Below are positions 17,752-25,173 of a DNA stretch of 58,046 nt, piece after piece; the first letter of the stretch is position 1, and the number at the start of each line of letters is the position of its first letter. The DNA comes from Candidatus Poribacteria bacterium. Lineage in GTDB: Bacteria; Poribacteria; WGA-4E; PCPOR2b. The position numbers and the translations under genes are program-made. Where the stretch lies: the NCBI GenBank assembly GCA_022822005.1, contig JAJECO010000093.1, positions 1 to 58,046 on the forward strand, read 5' to 3'. The notes beneath the pieces are model-generated. The model saw only the letters and a program-made list of their open reading frames with translations. It was not told the origin of the DNA and made no database searches.

Positions 17752-17782
17752 AGGATTTTCAGGATTCAAGGATTTTCAGGAT
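17752..17782. repeat. 14-bp direct repeat upstream of mod
   Basis: AGGATTTTCAGGAT occurs at 17752-17765 and 17769-17782, about 90-120 bases upstream of the mod start. It could be an operator, but nothing more shows this. Confidence 0.55.
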
Positions 17783-17888
17783 AGACGTTATGCGGTTGAA
17801 CGCTCAACGCCCGTCGGAACGCGCAATGAATCCCCGATAAATCGGGATTAAGAAATGCGCTACTACGAACTAAAGGGCGTAAGTCCTA

Positions 17889-18073
17889 TCATTGTTTTTC
17901 ATGTTGATCCGGATCAAAGGGCGAATCGAACTTTATAGGTATTTTTCCCTCTTCCATTGACCGGTGCAGTGCTTCAATGTCTTCATGGGTGAGATGTGGC
18001 GGTTTTTCTATCGCTGCGATTAGGCGTTGTGCAATCGGATTCTTTTTTGTTCCTGTTTCTGTTGTGATTCCAT
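17889..18073 (-). pseudogene. small gene broken by one missing base in an A-run
   Basis: ATG at 18073 follows GGAGGT by five bases and opens MESQQKQEQK, but this frame stops after 17 codons. One extra A in the AAAAAA run (complement of TTTTTT near 18042-18047) would join it to a long open frame ending TGA 17889-17891. The result would be a 61-residue protein reading on through NPIAQRLIAAIEKPPH and THEDIEALHRSMEEGKIPIK. The charged amphipathic C-terminus looks like a small antitoxin or regulator, but I do not recognise the family. The cause may be a real frameshift, a sequencing error in a homopolymer, or slippage on the A-run. The canonical A-AAA-AAG heptamer is in the wrong frame for a standard -1 shift. 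Confidence 0.6.
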
Positions 18074-18509
18074 GTGAGACCTCCGAGATATGCTATACAC
18101 ATGTCGCCCCGCTGGGGCTTTGGTTGCTTGGGGGTGTCGCGGTTCCTATAAACATGTCGCCCCGCTGGGGCTTTAAGACTTGGAGGAGACATCCGCTGCG
18201 ACACACATTGCGCTCTGCCCCGATAAAATCTCCGATGAATCGGGGCGGGATGCAAGCACCTACGGTTGGCTGCGTAAATCCTAAAAGTGTTAGATTTTGT
18301 TAGATTTTGCCAAGGGTGCCGTTAAAGTATAGAAATTAACTACACAGAATTTTGCTCTCTTTTGATGCGTTTATATTTTATCTAAAGCGAATTGAATGAT
18401 TATGCCAATCACATTCTAATATTTTACCATATTATCGGCGGATGCTGCATTGAAAGAATAAAGCCCGGCTGGCACTTTTGGAGCCTTGGGTTAGATATAC
18501 TCTGCTATA

Positions 18510-18580
18510 CACATTGCGCTCCGCTGGAGCGCGGGGTTGGACTATCGCCCTTCTATAGACATATCGCTCCGCCGGAGCGA
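18510..18580. repeat. paired hairpin module with GCTCC/GGAGC stems
   Basis: This is the same two-hairpin layout as 5180-5252 but with stems GCGCTCC/GGAGCGC and CGCTCC/GGAGCG instead of GCCCC/GGGGC. A near copy is at 18784-18850. Both arms changed together, so the stem is kept. Confidence 0.75.
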
Positions 18581-18704
18581 AAGAAAGACAGATCTAACGT
18601 TACCGATACGTCTATAATCGTAGAGGCACAGTCCACGCAACCGATGGATTGGGTCAACCCTTACACATTCAATTTCATGTTTTACGCATCACGTCTCACG
18701 CTGC

Positions 18705-18752
18705 CACATGTCGCCCCGCCCCGATAAATCGGGATTCAAAGCAACTGGGGCT
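18705..18752. repeat. hairpin with a second hairpin inserted in its loop
   Basis: CACATGTCGCCCCG ... CTGGGGCT is interrupted in the loop by 26 bases (18719-18744), CCCCGATAAATCGGGA followed by TTCAAAGCAA. The same arrangement, with loop bases changed to ACGAGT, lies at 23557-23604 (insert 23571-23596). Confidence 0.75.
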
Positions 18753-19251
18753 TTAAGACTTGGATGGGACATCCTCTGCGGCACACATTGCGCTCCTCCG
18801 GAGCGGGGGGACTATCGCCCTTCTATAGACATACCGCTCCTCTGGAGCGAAACGCTAAACTCTTGACGAGAGAGGGGACCTCGCCCCTACGGGAATATCA
18901 ATGACTTTTTAATAGCTGGGAAGTCGGGTTATGGTAAATTTTAGAATTACTTAGACACTCCCTATGTACAGTCAACCCCCTAAATCCCCCTTGTCAGGGG
19001 GACTTGAGGCATACCCCCCTAAATCCTGCCCCCGATACATCCCCGATGAATCGTCCGTTCCCCCGATAGATCGGGCTGAAGACACGAGACCAGGCAGGCG
19101 AGATCAGGATCGGACTGGATGCCTAACCCCCTAAATCCCACAACCCCCCTATCCCCCCTTGTCAGGGGGGAAACCATTGTCAGGGGGATTTTGTGGTGGT
19201 GCTGAAGATGACGGGCAATAAATTGCCCTACTACGAACGTCTGACAGCCCA

Positions 19252-20895
19252 CTAGTCCTCGATTGGCAATTGGACTGGCAGTTTGCCTTGCGCTTCCTGT
19301 GCGCCGAGAATTACGTCTACGGCTGCGGTCACGGAGGCGTGGTGGATATCGTAGGTGGCGATGGATGCGGAGACGGCGGGGCAGCGCTGGAGCGTGTAGG
19401 GCGAACCGAGGGCGATGACGATGACTGGGGTTGTTGTCGCTACACTCATCTGCTGAATAAATGCTGCCTGATCATTGTTCATAATTCCGGCGATAACGAC
19501 ATCGGCGTTTTTTATTTGCAGGGTCAGTTGTGGTAGGATATTCTCCGTTTCCGATTTCTCTGGGATGCTCGCCTCAACTGTGTTCGGGTGATGCGCTTTG
19601 AAATTCTCGAATAAGCTCGATGATGCACTCAGAATTAGGACAGAGGTCTCCGGCTCCAGTTTTAAGGGTAGGAGATTATCTCGATTTCTCACTACTGTGA
19701 TTGCCTGCGATGCAATTGTTTGGGCGAGTTGTTTATGTGCATCGGTCCCGACAGTCCCCCCCACCGCATCGACATCAACGAAACGGCGGTCAAATGCGCT
19801 CGTCGCCTTACTTTTCAGGATACGTTCAACAGATTGGTCCAACCGGGCTTGGGAGATGCGTCCGCTTTTGATGGCGGATAGTAGGGCGTCAAAGACCTCA
19901 ATCTGTTTTGTTAGTGTCCAGAGCACCATTACGATGTCCGCTCCGGCTTCAATCGCCATGACAGCAGCTTCGCCTGATCGGTAGCGGTCATCAATCGCTT
20001 TCATCTCCATGGCATCGGTAATGAGCAAGCCGTCAAAGCCGAGTTCCTTCCGCAAGACATCCGTTAAGATGCTCGGCGAGAGTGTGGCGGGTCGATCGGG
20101 GTCGAAGGCGGGGTAGACAATATGCGCCGTCATGATTGCCGCGACATCGGCATCAATCGCGGCGCGAAAGGGTTGCAGCTCCAGGGCGTGGATCCGCTCT
20201 CGGTCATGATTCACGGTTGGCAGGTCGAAGTGTGAGTCGACGGTGGTGTCTCCGTGTCCGGGGAAATGCTTTGCGGTTCCCAAGACACCGTTGTGTTGTA
20301 ACCCGCGGATGTAAGCGACTCCTAAACGGGAAACGAGTTCCGGCGATCCGCCGAAGGAGCGGCGCCCGATAACGGGATTCTGTGGATTGTTGTTGACATC
20401 CATGACTGGGGCGAAATTGAGGTTGACCCCCACCGCGGCGAGTTCAGCGGCGGTGATTTCTCCGGCACGCTCTGCCAATTCGGTCGAACCGGTCGCGCCC
20501 AATGCCATATTGCCGGGCAGCACGGTCGCCCCCTCTTTCAAGCGGATAACCCAACCGCCCTCCTGATCAATGCCAATAAACAGCGGGATCCGATGCGCGG
20601 TCGATTCAGCCAATTGCTGGAGTTGGTTCGTGAGTTCGGCGGTTTGTTTCGGGGACTGGATATTTCGGCTAAAGAGGACGATCCCACCGACAAACCGTTC
20701 CCGGATATGGGTTTCGATGGTCTCGTTGGCTTGTGTCCCGTCGAAGCCGACCATGATGAGTTGTCCGATTTTTTCTTCGATTGTCATTTCGGCTATCATT
20801 GTGTCAATTTCTGGATTGGTGAGGGCAGCAGTTTGGGGACAGATTCCTCCAATCAGAAGCGCTGCAAATAGGTATAAGAGTGGTGTTTGGTTCAT
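19252..20895 (-). CDS. glycoside hydrolase family 3, beta-N-acetylhexosaminidase-like
   Basis: A 547-residue GH3 enzyme, most like NagZ, which removes terminal GlcNAc from muropeptides or other sugars. A signal peptide covers about residues 1-25 (LLYLFAALLIGG then PQTAALT), so it is probably exported, unlike cytoplasmic NagZ of E. coli. Family motifs are FIGIDQEGGWVIRL (about 90), LNFAPVMDVN (about 145), GTAKHFPGHGDTTVDSH (about 195, the His-Asp loop that supplies the acid/base) and ITDAMEM with the nucleophile Asp (about 275). A C-terminal GH3 domain of about 180 residues follows. ATG 20895 is used; ATG 20907 four codons earlier has GGAG at good spacing. That site is supplied by a repeat element (20903-20974). 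It is a single gene flanked by repeats. Confidence 0.88.
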   Translation of the reverse strand: MNQTPLLYLFAALLIGGICPQTAALTNPEIDTMIAEMTIEEKIGQLIMVGFDGTQANETIETHIRERFVGGIVLFSRNIQSPKQTAELTNQLQQLAESTAHRIPLFIGIDQEGGWVIRLKEGATVLPGNMALGATGSTELAERAGEITAAELAAVGVNLNFAPVMDVNNNPQNPVIGRRSFGGSPELVSRLGVAYIRGLQHNGVLGTAKHFPGHGDTTVDSHFDLPTVNHDRERIHALELQPFRAAIDADVAAIMTAHIVYPAFDPDRPATLSPSILTDVLRKELGFDGLLITDAMEMKAIDDRYRSGEAAVMAIEAGADIVMVLWTLTKQIEVFDALLSAIKSGRISQARLDQSVERILKSKATSAFDRRFVDVDAVGGTVGTDAHKQLAQTIASQAITVVRNRDNLLPLKLEPETSVLILSASSSLFENFKAHHPNTVEASIPEKSETENILPQLTLQIKNADVVIAGIMNNDQAAFIQQMSVATTTPVIVIALGSPYTLQRCPAVSASIATYDIHHASVTAAVDVILGAQEAQGKLPVQLPIED

Positions 20896-20902
20896 TGCTA
20901 TG

Positions 20903-20974
20903 CACATTGCACTCCGCTGGAGTGCAGAGACTGGACATATCGCCCGTCTATAGACATGTCGCTCCGCTGGAGCG
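20903..20974. repeat. paired hairpin module with GCACTCC/GGAGTGC stem
   Basis: CACATTGCACTCCGCTGGAG plus TGC forms the first hairpin and CATGTCGCTCC/GGAGCGA the second, joined by CTATAGACATG. The first stem is a third compensatory variant of the family. It overlaps the start region of the GH3 gene and may supply its ribosome binding site. Confidence 0.7.
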
Positions 20975-21211
20975 AGGGACAGAAACAGATCCACCGCTAA
21001 TGACATAACTCTCGTCGTAGACGGTTGAGCCCGATACCGATGGGTTGAGCGACTCAACCCCTACGAATCTAATGTCATGCTTTGCACATCACATTTCAGT
21101 AATCAGATGAGGAAGTTCGACGTTTTAGGTCGAGATTCATATCTCGACACAGCACGTCGATTTTGGAAAATCGACCTACAAGCCACTCGAAGGATATTAA
21201 GAATAGTGCGA

Positions 21212-21245
21212 AGAAACCGAGTTTTCAAGAAAAAACTCGGTTTCT
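21212..21245. repeat. 34-base palindrome, copy 2
   Basis: Identical to 13251-13284: AGAAACCGAGTTTT, loop CAAGAA, AAAACTCGGTTTCT. It lies 25 bases past the stop of the RraA-like gene and could end its transcript, although the stem is not followed by a long T-run on the minus strand. Just upstream at about 21160-21184 is GTCGATTTT/AAAATCGAC with a CTACA tail. Confidence 0.8.
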
Positions 21246-21269
21246 GTGAGCGGGGATGCACTGATAGTG

Positions 21270-22013
21270 CTACGAGTCGTCTTCATCGTCTTTGGCGGCG
21301 TAGGATTGACCGGCGAAAGCGGCTCGGACGTCGGCTGCGGTTTTCGCAGTTTTTAGTGCGTTTATCCGTGTCTCTTCCTCTTGCAGTAGCAGTTTGACGT
21401 TGGTCAGGACCGCTTCTGCCTTGTCAGCCGGGAACTTGCACGCTCCATTCTCGTCCATGTGGATAAGCTCGCCGGGTGCGACGTCCATCCCGCCTACCGA
21501 GACGGGGACATTGACTGCCTGGACCGCCATATCGCCGTGTCCCGCTGTGATGCCACTGAGCATATACTGAAATTTCATTGGGCGGATTTCATCGATATCG
21601 CGTGAGGGACCGTTGGATATGGCACCGACACAGCCGACTGCTTTCATCGCAGCGGTCATATTTCCGCCTGCAAGTCCGGCTTTGGCATGGAGTTCGGGGG
21701 GCCATTTTTGTTCGAAGACAAGGACTGTGGGCTTCGGGGAGTCGTCGAGCGCATCAATGACATCCATGAAGCTCAGGCGTGAGTAGTTCGGGTCTGGTAG
21801 TCCATACACGCATGTGACTGCGTAACCAACGAGCCTGCCCAGTTCGGGATACATACAACGGATGGATTGGTCGGTGTACCAGTTCTCTGTCCACGGATTA
21901 TAGAGTCCAAGACAGAGGGGGTTTTTGGGGTAGGTGGCAACAACGTTGGTGATTGAGGGCGTATCGTAGTTACGCAATTCTTCTAAAATTTCTGCTTCGG
22001 TCAATTTTGCCAT
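21270..22013 (-). CDS. RraA-like / HMG-type aldolase family protein
   Basis: A 247-residue protein of the RraA superfamily, which includes the RNase E regulator RraA and Mg2+-dependent HMG/CHA aldolases and oxaloacetate decarboxylases. The conserved patch AGGNMTAAMKAVGCVGAI followed by NGPSRDIDEIR (about 118-148) carries the Arg-Asp pair used for substrate and metal binding in the aldolases. VAPGELIHMDENGACKFP follows at about 185-202. It is longer than E. coli RraA (161), with extra N-terminal 40 and C-terminal residues, and ends in an acidic tail (KDDEDDS). Many such homologues occur in organisms degrading aromatic or sugar acids. The start has GAGGA nine bases upstream. An aldolase/decarboxylase role is more likely than RNase regulation. 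Confidence 0.8.
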   Translation of the reverse strand: MAKLTEAEILEELRNYDTPSITNVVATYPKNPLCLGLYNPWTENWYTDQSIRCMYPELGRLVGYAVTCVYGLPDPNYSRLSFMDVIDALDDSPKPTVLVFEQKWPPELHAKAGLAGGNMTAAMKAVGCVGAISNGPSRDIDEIRPMKFQYMLSGITAGHGDMAVQAVNVPVSVGGMDVAPGELIHMDENGACKFPADKAEAVLTNVKLLLQEEETRINALKTAKTAADVRAAFAGQSYAAKDDEDDS

Positions 22014-22109
22014 AGGTTAGTTCCTCATAGGTGCAGTGTCAGATGGATAGGGATGAAACTGACAGTTGATCGTAGTACAATTCATTACATATCGGATAGA
22101 TGTATCAGT

Positions 22110-22333
22110 TATGGTAGATTTTAGAATTCGTTAGATGCTTCGAATGAAAAGCTAACCCCCTAAATCCCCCTTGTCAGGGGGACTTGGTACACCTAACCTC
22201 CTAAATCTCCCTTATCAGGGGACTTGGGAGGTAACCCCCTTATCAGTTCGTTCCGGGTCCAGGGCAGAACCTTGGTAACTTTGCGGAGGGCGGCGTTATT
22301 GGTAAATGGCTACTTACTTCTCTAATTCACCAC
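22110..22333. repeat. TIR element with C/G-rich palindromes, degenerate
   Basis: The left end reads TATGGTAGATTTTAGAATT and the right end CTAATTCACCAC, both imperfect versions of the 99-254 ends. Between them are a complete C/G-rich palindrome (22153-22186) and a damaged one (about 22196-22225). It fills most of the gap between the RraA-like and cupin genes. Confidence 0.6.
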
Positions 22334-22358
22334 GAACGCAAATGTTGAAACCGGCTCG

Positions 22359-22775
22359 CTACGGATTTGGAGGTGAGGTGCAGATGAGCACTTCCATCGT
22401 CTCATTCCCGGTGTTTTCGATGCCGTGTTCACACCATGGCGGCAGGTGGATAAAGGTGCCTTCTTGCACGTCGACTTTCTCGCCGGCGAGTGTCATGACG
22501 CCTTTTCCGCGCATAACAACGTAGCACTCTTCGGTGTGGTGGCTGCCCGGTTCCAAGACAACGTGCGGGGGGATATAAAACATGACCAGTCCCAGATTCT
22601 CAGCGGGTGCTTTTGGGTTGGCGGGATGGACGACTCGCACACCGATCCCTTCGCAATCGGGATATTTCACTGGCACACCATCCTGTGCGCTGACGACGTT
22701 TGGGAGTACCTTTTCTCTGGGTTTGGGGAATGGTGGCTCGCCTTGATAGCCTTTGAACATGGTAATTTTAGCCAT
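22359..22775 (-). CDS. cupin domain protein
   Basis: A 138-residue single-domain cupin. Motif 1 is GSHHTEECYVVMRGKG (about residues 77-92), with two His and one Glu as metal ligands, and motif 2 is HLPPWCEHGIENTG (about 109-122) with the last His. The roughly 40 residues before the barrel are polar and contain a PFPKPREKVLP segment. Function may be metal-dependent isomerase, dioxygenase or sugar binding and cannot be settled. ATG 22775 has GAGGT upstream. It is on the same strand as the RraA-like gene, 345 bases away, so co-function is only possible. Confidence 0.85.
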   Translation of the reverse strand: MAKITMFKGYQGEPPFPKPREKVLPNVVSAQDGVPVKYPDCEGIGVRVVHPANPKAPAENLGLVMFYIPPHVVLEPGSHHTEECYVVMRGKGVMTLAGEKVDVQEGTFIHLPPWCEHGIENTGNETMEVLICTSPPNP

Positions 22776-23121
22776 TGTTGATACCTCGCTTATTGGTTCA
22801 TTAGTTCATCGGTTCATTACGCTAATAAATCTCATACATTAGTAGGACATGAAACGTGATGCGTCAAAAGAACAGTGCGTAAGGCGTGATACGTAATGCG
22901 TAAGAAGCAATGGAACGCAGATCTGCGTTCCCTACGGACCAACAGCACGGGCAAGATGCCCGACCTACGGGTACGTGCACGGTTTACGGCATACGGCACT
23001 TAGTTATGGTAGCATAGATCTGTGGTATTGATCAATATAAAGCGGTAGAACATGAAGCGCGAGCATGGTTTCACTATGGTTACGGCATACGGAGTATGCC
23101 TACTACTTTGGTGACGCTCAC
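22776..23121. other. gene-free stretch with hairpins
   Basis: The stretch contains 8-bp repeats (22790-22820), GGAACGCAGATCTGCGTTCC (a palindrome with a CTACGG tail, about 22915), GGGCAAGATGCCC with a CTACGG tail (about 22948), and GGCATACGGAGTATGCC with a CTACTACT tail (23081-23107). No gene or clear promoter is seen. Confidence 0.6.
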
Positions 23122-23490
23122 TCAAGCTCTGATTGCTGCCCAGAGGAGACAAGCCCAGCCTATGATGAAGGCGGCTCCGCCGATAGGTGTTATCGCGCCG
23201 AGCCAACGGACCCCGGTTAGTGAGAGAATGTAGAGGCTGCCTGAAAAAATGACGATGCCAGTCACAAATAGCCATCCGGAGGCGGTAATTAGCTGACTGC
23301 TCCATTGGGTTGAAGCCCACGCCACGGCGATCAGTCCAAGTGCATGATACATCTGATAGCGCACAGCGACCTCAAAAACTTGGAACATATCGGGTGACAG
23401 TCTCGATTTCAGTGCATGGGCAGCAAAGGCACCGGTGATTACGGCGATCAGGGCGAAACCGGAGCCGAACGCAAGGAAAAGGCGAGGCAT
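23122..23490 (-). CDS. DUF423 membrane protein (YgdD-like)
   Basis: A 122-residue protein with four hydrophobic segments at about 4-24, 45-62, 68-88 and 96-116. The N-terminal signature GAFAAHALKSRLSP and the VRYQMYHALGL segment (about residues 43-53) are typical of the DUF423 family, inner-membrane proteins of unknown role. Start ATG 23490 has a strong AGGAGG site. It is downstream of the putative annealing-protein gene by 184 bases on the same strand; no functional link is apparent. Confidence 0.88.
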   Translation of the reverse strand: MPRLFLAFGSGFALIAVITGAFAAHALKSRLSPDMFQVFEVAVRYQMYHALGLIAVAWASTQWSSQLITASGWLFVTGIVIFSGSLYILSLTGVRWLGAITPIGGAAFIIGWACLLWAAIRA

Positions 23491-23556
23491 ATTTTGTCCT
23501 CCTGCAACCTTCTGTAGTGGAAGTTGTTAGTAATGCTCAAGACCGAATTCCCGACA

Positions 23557-23604
23557 CACATGTCGCCCCGCCCCGACGAGTCGGGATTCAAAGCAACTGG
23601 GGCT
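23557..23604. repeat. hairpin with inserted hairpin, second copy
   Basis: Outer CACATGTCGCCCCG ... CTGGGGCT is interrupted by CCCCGACGAGTCGGGA plus TTCAAAGCAA (23571-23596). It matches 18705-18752, and only the inner loop bases differ. Confidence 0.75.
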
Positions 23605-23674
23605 AAATACGACGCTGTTACGTATTTGGGTAAATACTCATCACGCATCATGTCTCGCCCTGATAAGGCGGGAT

Positions 23675-24541
23675 TCAAAATAGCTTGTCGGCTTCTGACT
23701 CCGAACCGGCGGTTGGTGCCTCGGTCGATTTGGCGGGTTCTGAGGCAACGTCCTCCGTATTGGGAGGTGGCTCAGGTGTTTCTGGAACCTCACTCGTTTG
23801 TGCTGCCGCGTCGAGTTGTTGGATGCGCCCCATCAACTCCTTGAACAACTCTGGCGCGGAGGCAGCAGCTTGCAACTCGGCAGAGAGTTGGGTCCACTGC
23901 ATCTCCGTCATATCGTTACGGGAGTCAACGGCGTAACGACGTTTCACATAGTTCCAAAAATCGGCCTTTGTCACGTTCTGTGCTTCGAGTTTGCCTTCGA
24001 GTTTGGTAGCCATCGAAAACGCGGCTTTCTGTGCGTTGGAAATCGTACTGGTTGCAGCTGCACTGGGCAGCCCCATCTGAGCGGTTTCGCCTCCCGCAGC
24101 TTGCCGATGTAGGTAGTAGTTAAGCACCTCTTTGATGACCGTGACCGGGAGCAGTTGTTTGACGGCGTTTCGCTGCGCTTTGTGGATTGCTTTCGTGAAG
24201 GCGTGGGGATCGTCGCGATTGCCCATCCGTTTTGCCTGCTCAAATGCGCCGTAGCGCGATGAACCGGTTACAGTATCGGTTGCCTTTGCTATGACCAACC
24301 AAGAGTGGTCCCGTTCTTCGTACTGCACATCATCGATCTGAATCCCGCCTCGTCGATTCGCGGCTTCGTTTATCCCCGCGAGCGTTAGCCCTTCGATGGT
24401 TTTTCCACCTTGTTTAAAGGAATAGACATAGTCTTGAATGGATTGTCCCGTCATCATTTCAACAATGGCTTGGTCATCAACCTGATCTAAGACCTCTAAG
24501 TCATCGACCGGAACAAGTTCATTTTTGGTATCTTCAGCCAT
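23675..24541 (-). CDS. putative single-strand annealing protein (Rad52/RecT/Erf-like)
   Basis: A 288-residue cytoplasmic protein. I recognise its general shape but not a definite family. The first 150 residues include GLTLAGINEAANRRGGIQID (about 51-70), then a beta-rich part ending AFTKAIHKAQRNAVKQLLPV (about 113-132). That pattern of a Lys/Arg/Asn-rich helix after a beta sheet recalls Rad52-type and Erf-type annealing proteins. A second helical domain covers about 170-230 (DFWNYVKRRYAVDS, LTxxQW-like). The last 55 residues are acidic, Pro/Glu/Thr-rich and disordered, ending DKLF, reminiscent of acidic tails of single-strand-binding proteins. ATG 24541 has GGAGG upstream. A consensus promoter lies about 300 bases upstream. 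No phage genes are nearby. Confidence 0.5.
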   Translation of the reverse strand: MAEDTKNELVPVDDLEVLDQVDDQAIVEMMTGQSIQDYVYSFKQGGKTIEGLTLAGINEAANRRGGIQIDDVQYEERDHSWLVIAKATDTVTGSSRYGAFEQAKRMGNRDDPHAFTKAIHKAQRNAVKQLLPVTVIKEVLNYYLHRQAAGGETAQMGLPSAAATSTISNAQKAAFSMATKLEGKLEAQNVTKADFWNYVKRRYAVDSRNDMTEMQWTQLSAELQAAASAPELFKELMGRIQQLDAAAQTSEVPETPEPPPNTEDVASEPAKSTEAPTAGSESEADKLF

Positions 24542-24607
24542 TTTCGTCCTCCAGTCTTTAGTGATATGCGTGCATATCGGATATTTACGTCAGTTCATTG
24601 GTTCATT

Positions 24608-24708
24608 TATAGTAGATGTTAGAATTAATGAGACGCTCTAAACCGGTGCGGTTGGAAACCGCACCTACCAGGAGCGAAAGCGTCTATTTATTTTTAGAAT
24701 TCACCATA
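24608..24708. repeat. TIR element carrying a GCGGTT hairpin
   Basis: The ends are TATAGTAGATGTTAGAATT and TTTTTAGAATTCACCATA, relatives of the 99-254 ends. Instead of the C/G-rich palindrome, the interior is GGTGCGGTT/AACCGCACC with a TACC tail, flanked by a second inner stem (AGACGCT/AGCGTCT). It lies in the leader of the annealing-protein gene. Confidence 0.7.
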
Positions 24709-24787
24709 GTAGATTGTTGGGTTTCGCTGTTGCTCTACCCAACCTACGGGGGTTACTGGTATTTTTTACGTTGGGTCCCTTTTAGGC

Positions 24788-24820
24788 GGTGTAGGGGCGG
24801 GGTTCCCCCGCCCCTACACC
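24788..24820. other. perfect 15-bp stem hairpin
   Basis: GGTGTAGGGGCGGGG, loop TTC, CCCCGCCCCTACACC. On the plus strand it is followed by GATGATTTTTTT, a terminator-like tail. On the minus strand it would lie about 25 bases after the start of a transcript from the consensus promoter at 24850-24878, forming a stable 5' structure. Confidence 0.75.
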
Positions 24821-24849
24821 GATGATTTTTTTGGGTGACAACCCATCAT

Positions 24850-24878
24850 ATTATAACATATGTTACAACAAGTGTCAA
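24850..24878 (-). promoter_or_regulatory. perfect sigma-70 consensus promoter
   Basis: On the minus strand, TTGACA (complement of 24873-24878) and TATAAT (complement of 24850-24855) are separated by exactly 17 bases. The transcript start would be near 24843. The first gene downstream is the annealing-protein gene at 24541, giving a leader of about 300 bases with the 15-bp stem hairpin and a TIR element. Confidence 0.75.
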
Positions 24879-25173
24879 CACATAATTCCGATTTGTTAAA
24901 AACCTTCTGTATGGTACTGGACTGTTGTTTAGCTGATGGTAGATTTTGGAGTTGCTTAGCTACTCCCGGCTCAAAGGCAACCCCCTAAATCTCGCCCCCG
25001 ATAAATCCCCGATGAATCGGGACAGGCGGGATGTACCACTTGTCAGGGGAACAGCTCCTGACTCGACAGCGGGCAACCACAAGGGTTGCCCCTACAACAA
25101 TCAAGGTAACCAACCCCCTAAATCCCCCTTGTCAGGGGGACTTGGGAAGCTTCACGCGGGTCGGCGCGGTTGC
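24879..25173. repeat. repeat cluster between promoter and membrane-anchored gene
   Basis: A C/G-rich palindrome starting at 24979 has a 46-base insert (24993-25038) of CCGATAAATC/GATGAATCGGG units and ends with TGTCAGGGGA. A hairpin GGGCAACC/GGTTGCCC with a CTACA tail follows (about 25062-25090), then a plain palindrome (about 25110-25143). No gene is present. Confidence 0.65.

Larger units (their letters stand above)
18074..19251. other. gene-free repeat region
   Basis: The region holds paired hairpin modules at 18098-18173, 18510-18580 and 18784-18850, and a hairpin with an inserted second hairpin at 18705-18752. It also has a GAGGGGAC/CTCGCCCC hairpin with a CTACGG tail (about 18873-18894), C/G-rich palindromes at about 18973-19003 and 19125-19188 (the latter with a hairpin nested inside), and GGGCAAT/ATTGCCC with a CTACTACG tail (about 19212-19237). 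An AT-rich stretch at about 18290-18480 is not repetitive and shows no gene. Confidence 0.65.

Noticed and set aside
18040-18050. Programmed -1 frameshift at AAAAAAG in the small broken gene
   Set aside because: The heptamer A-AAA-AAG is out of phase with the zero frame, and no clear stimulatory stem follows; a lost base or sequencing error is simpler.
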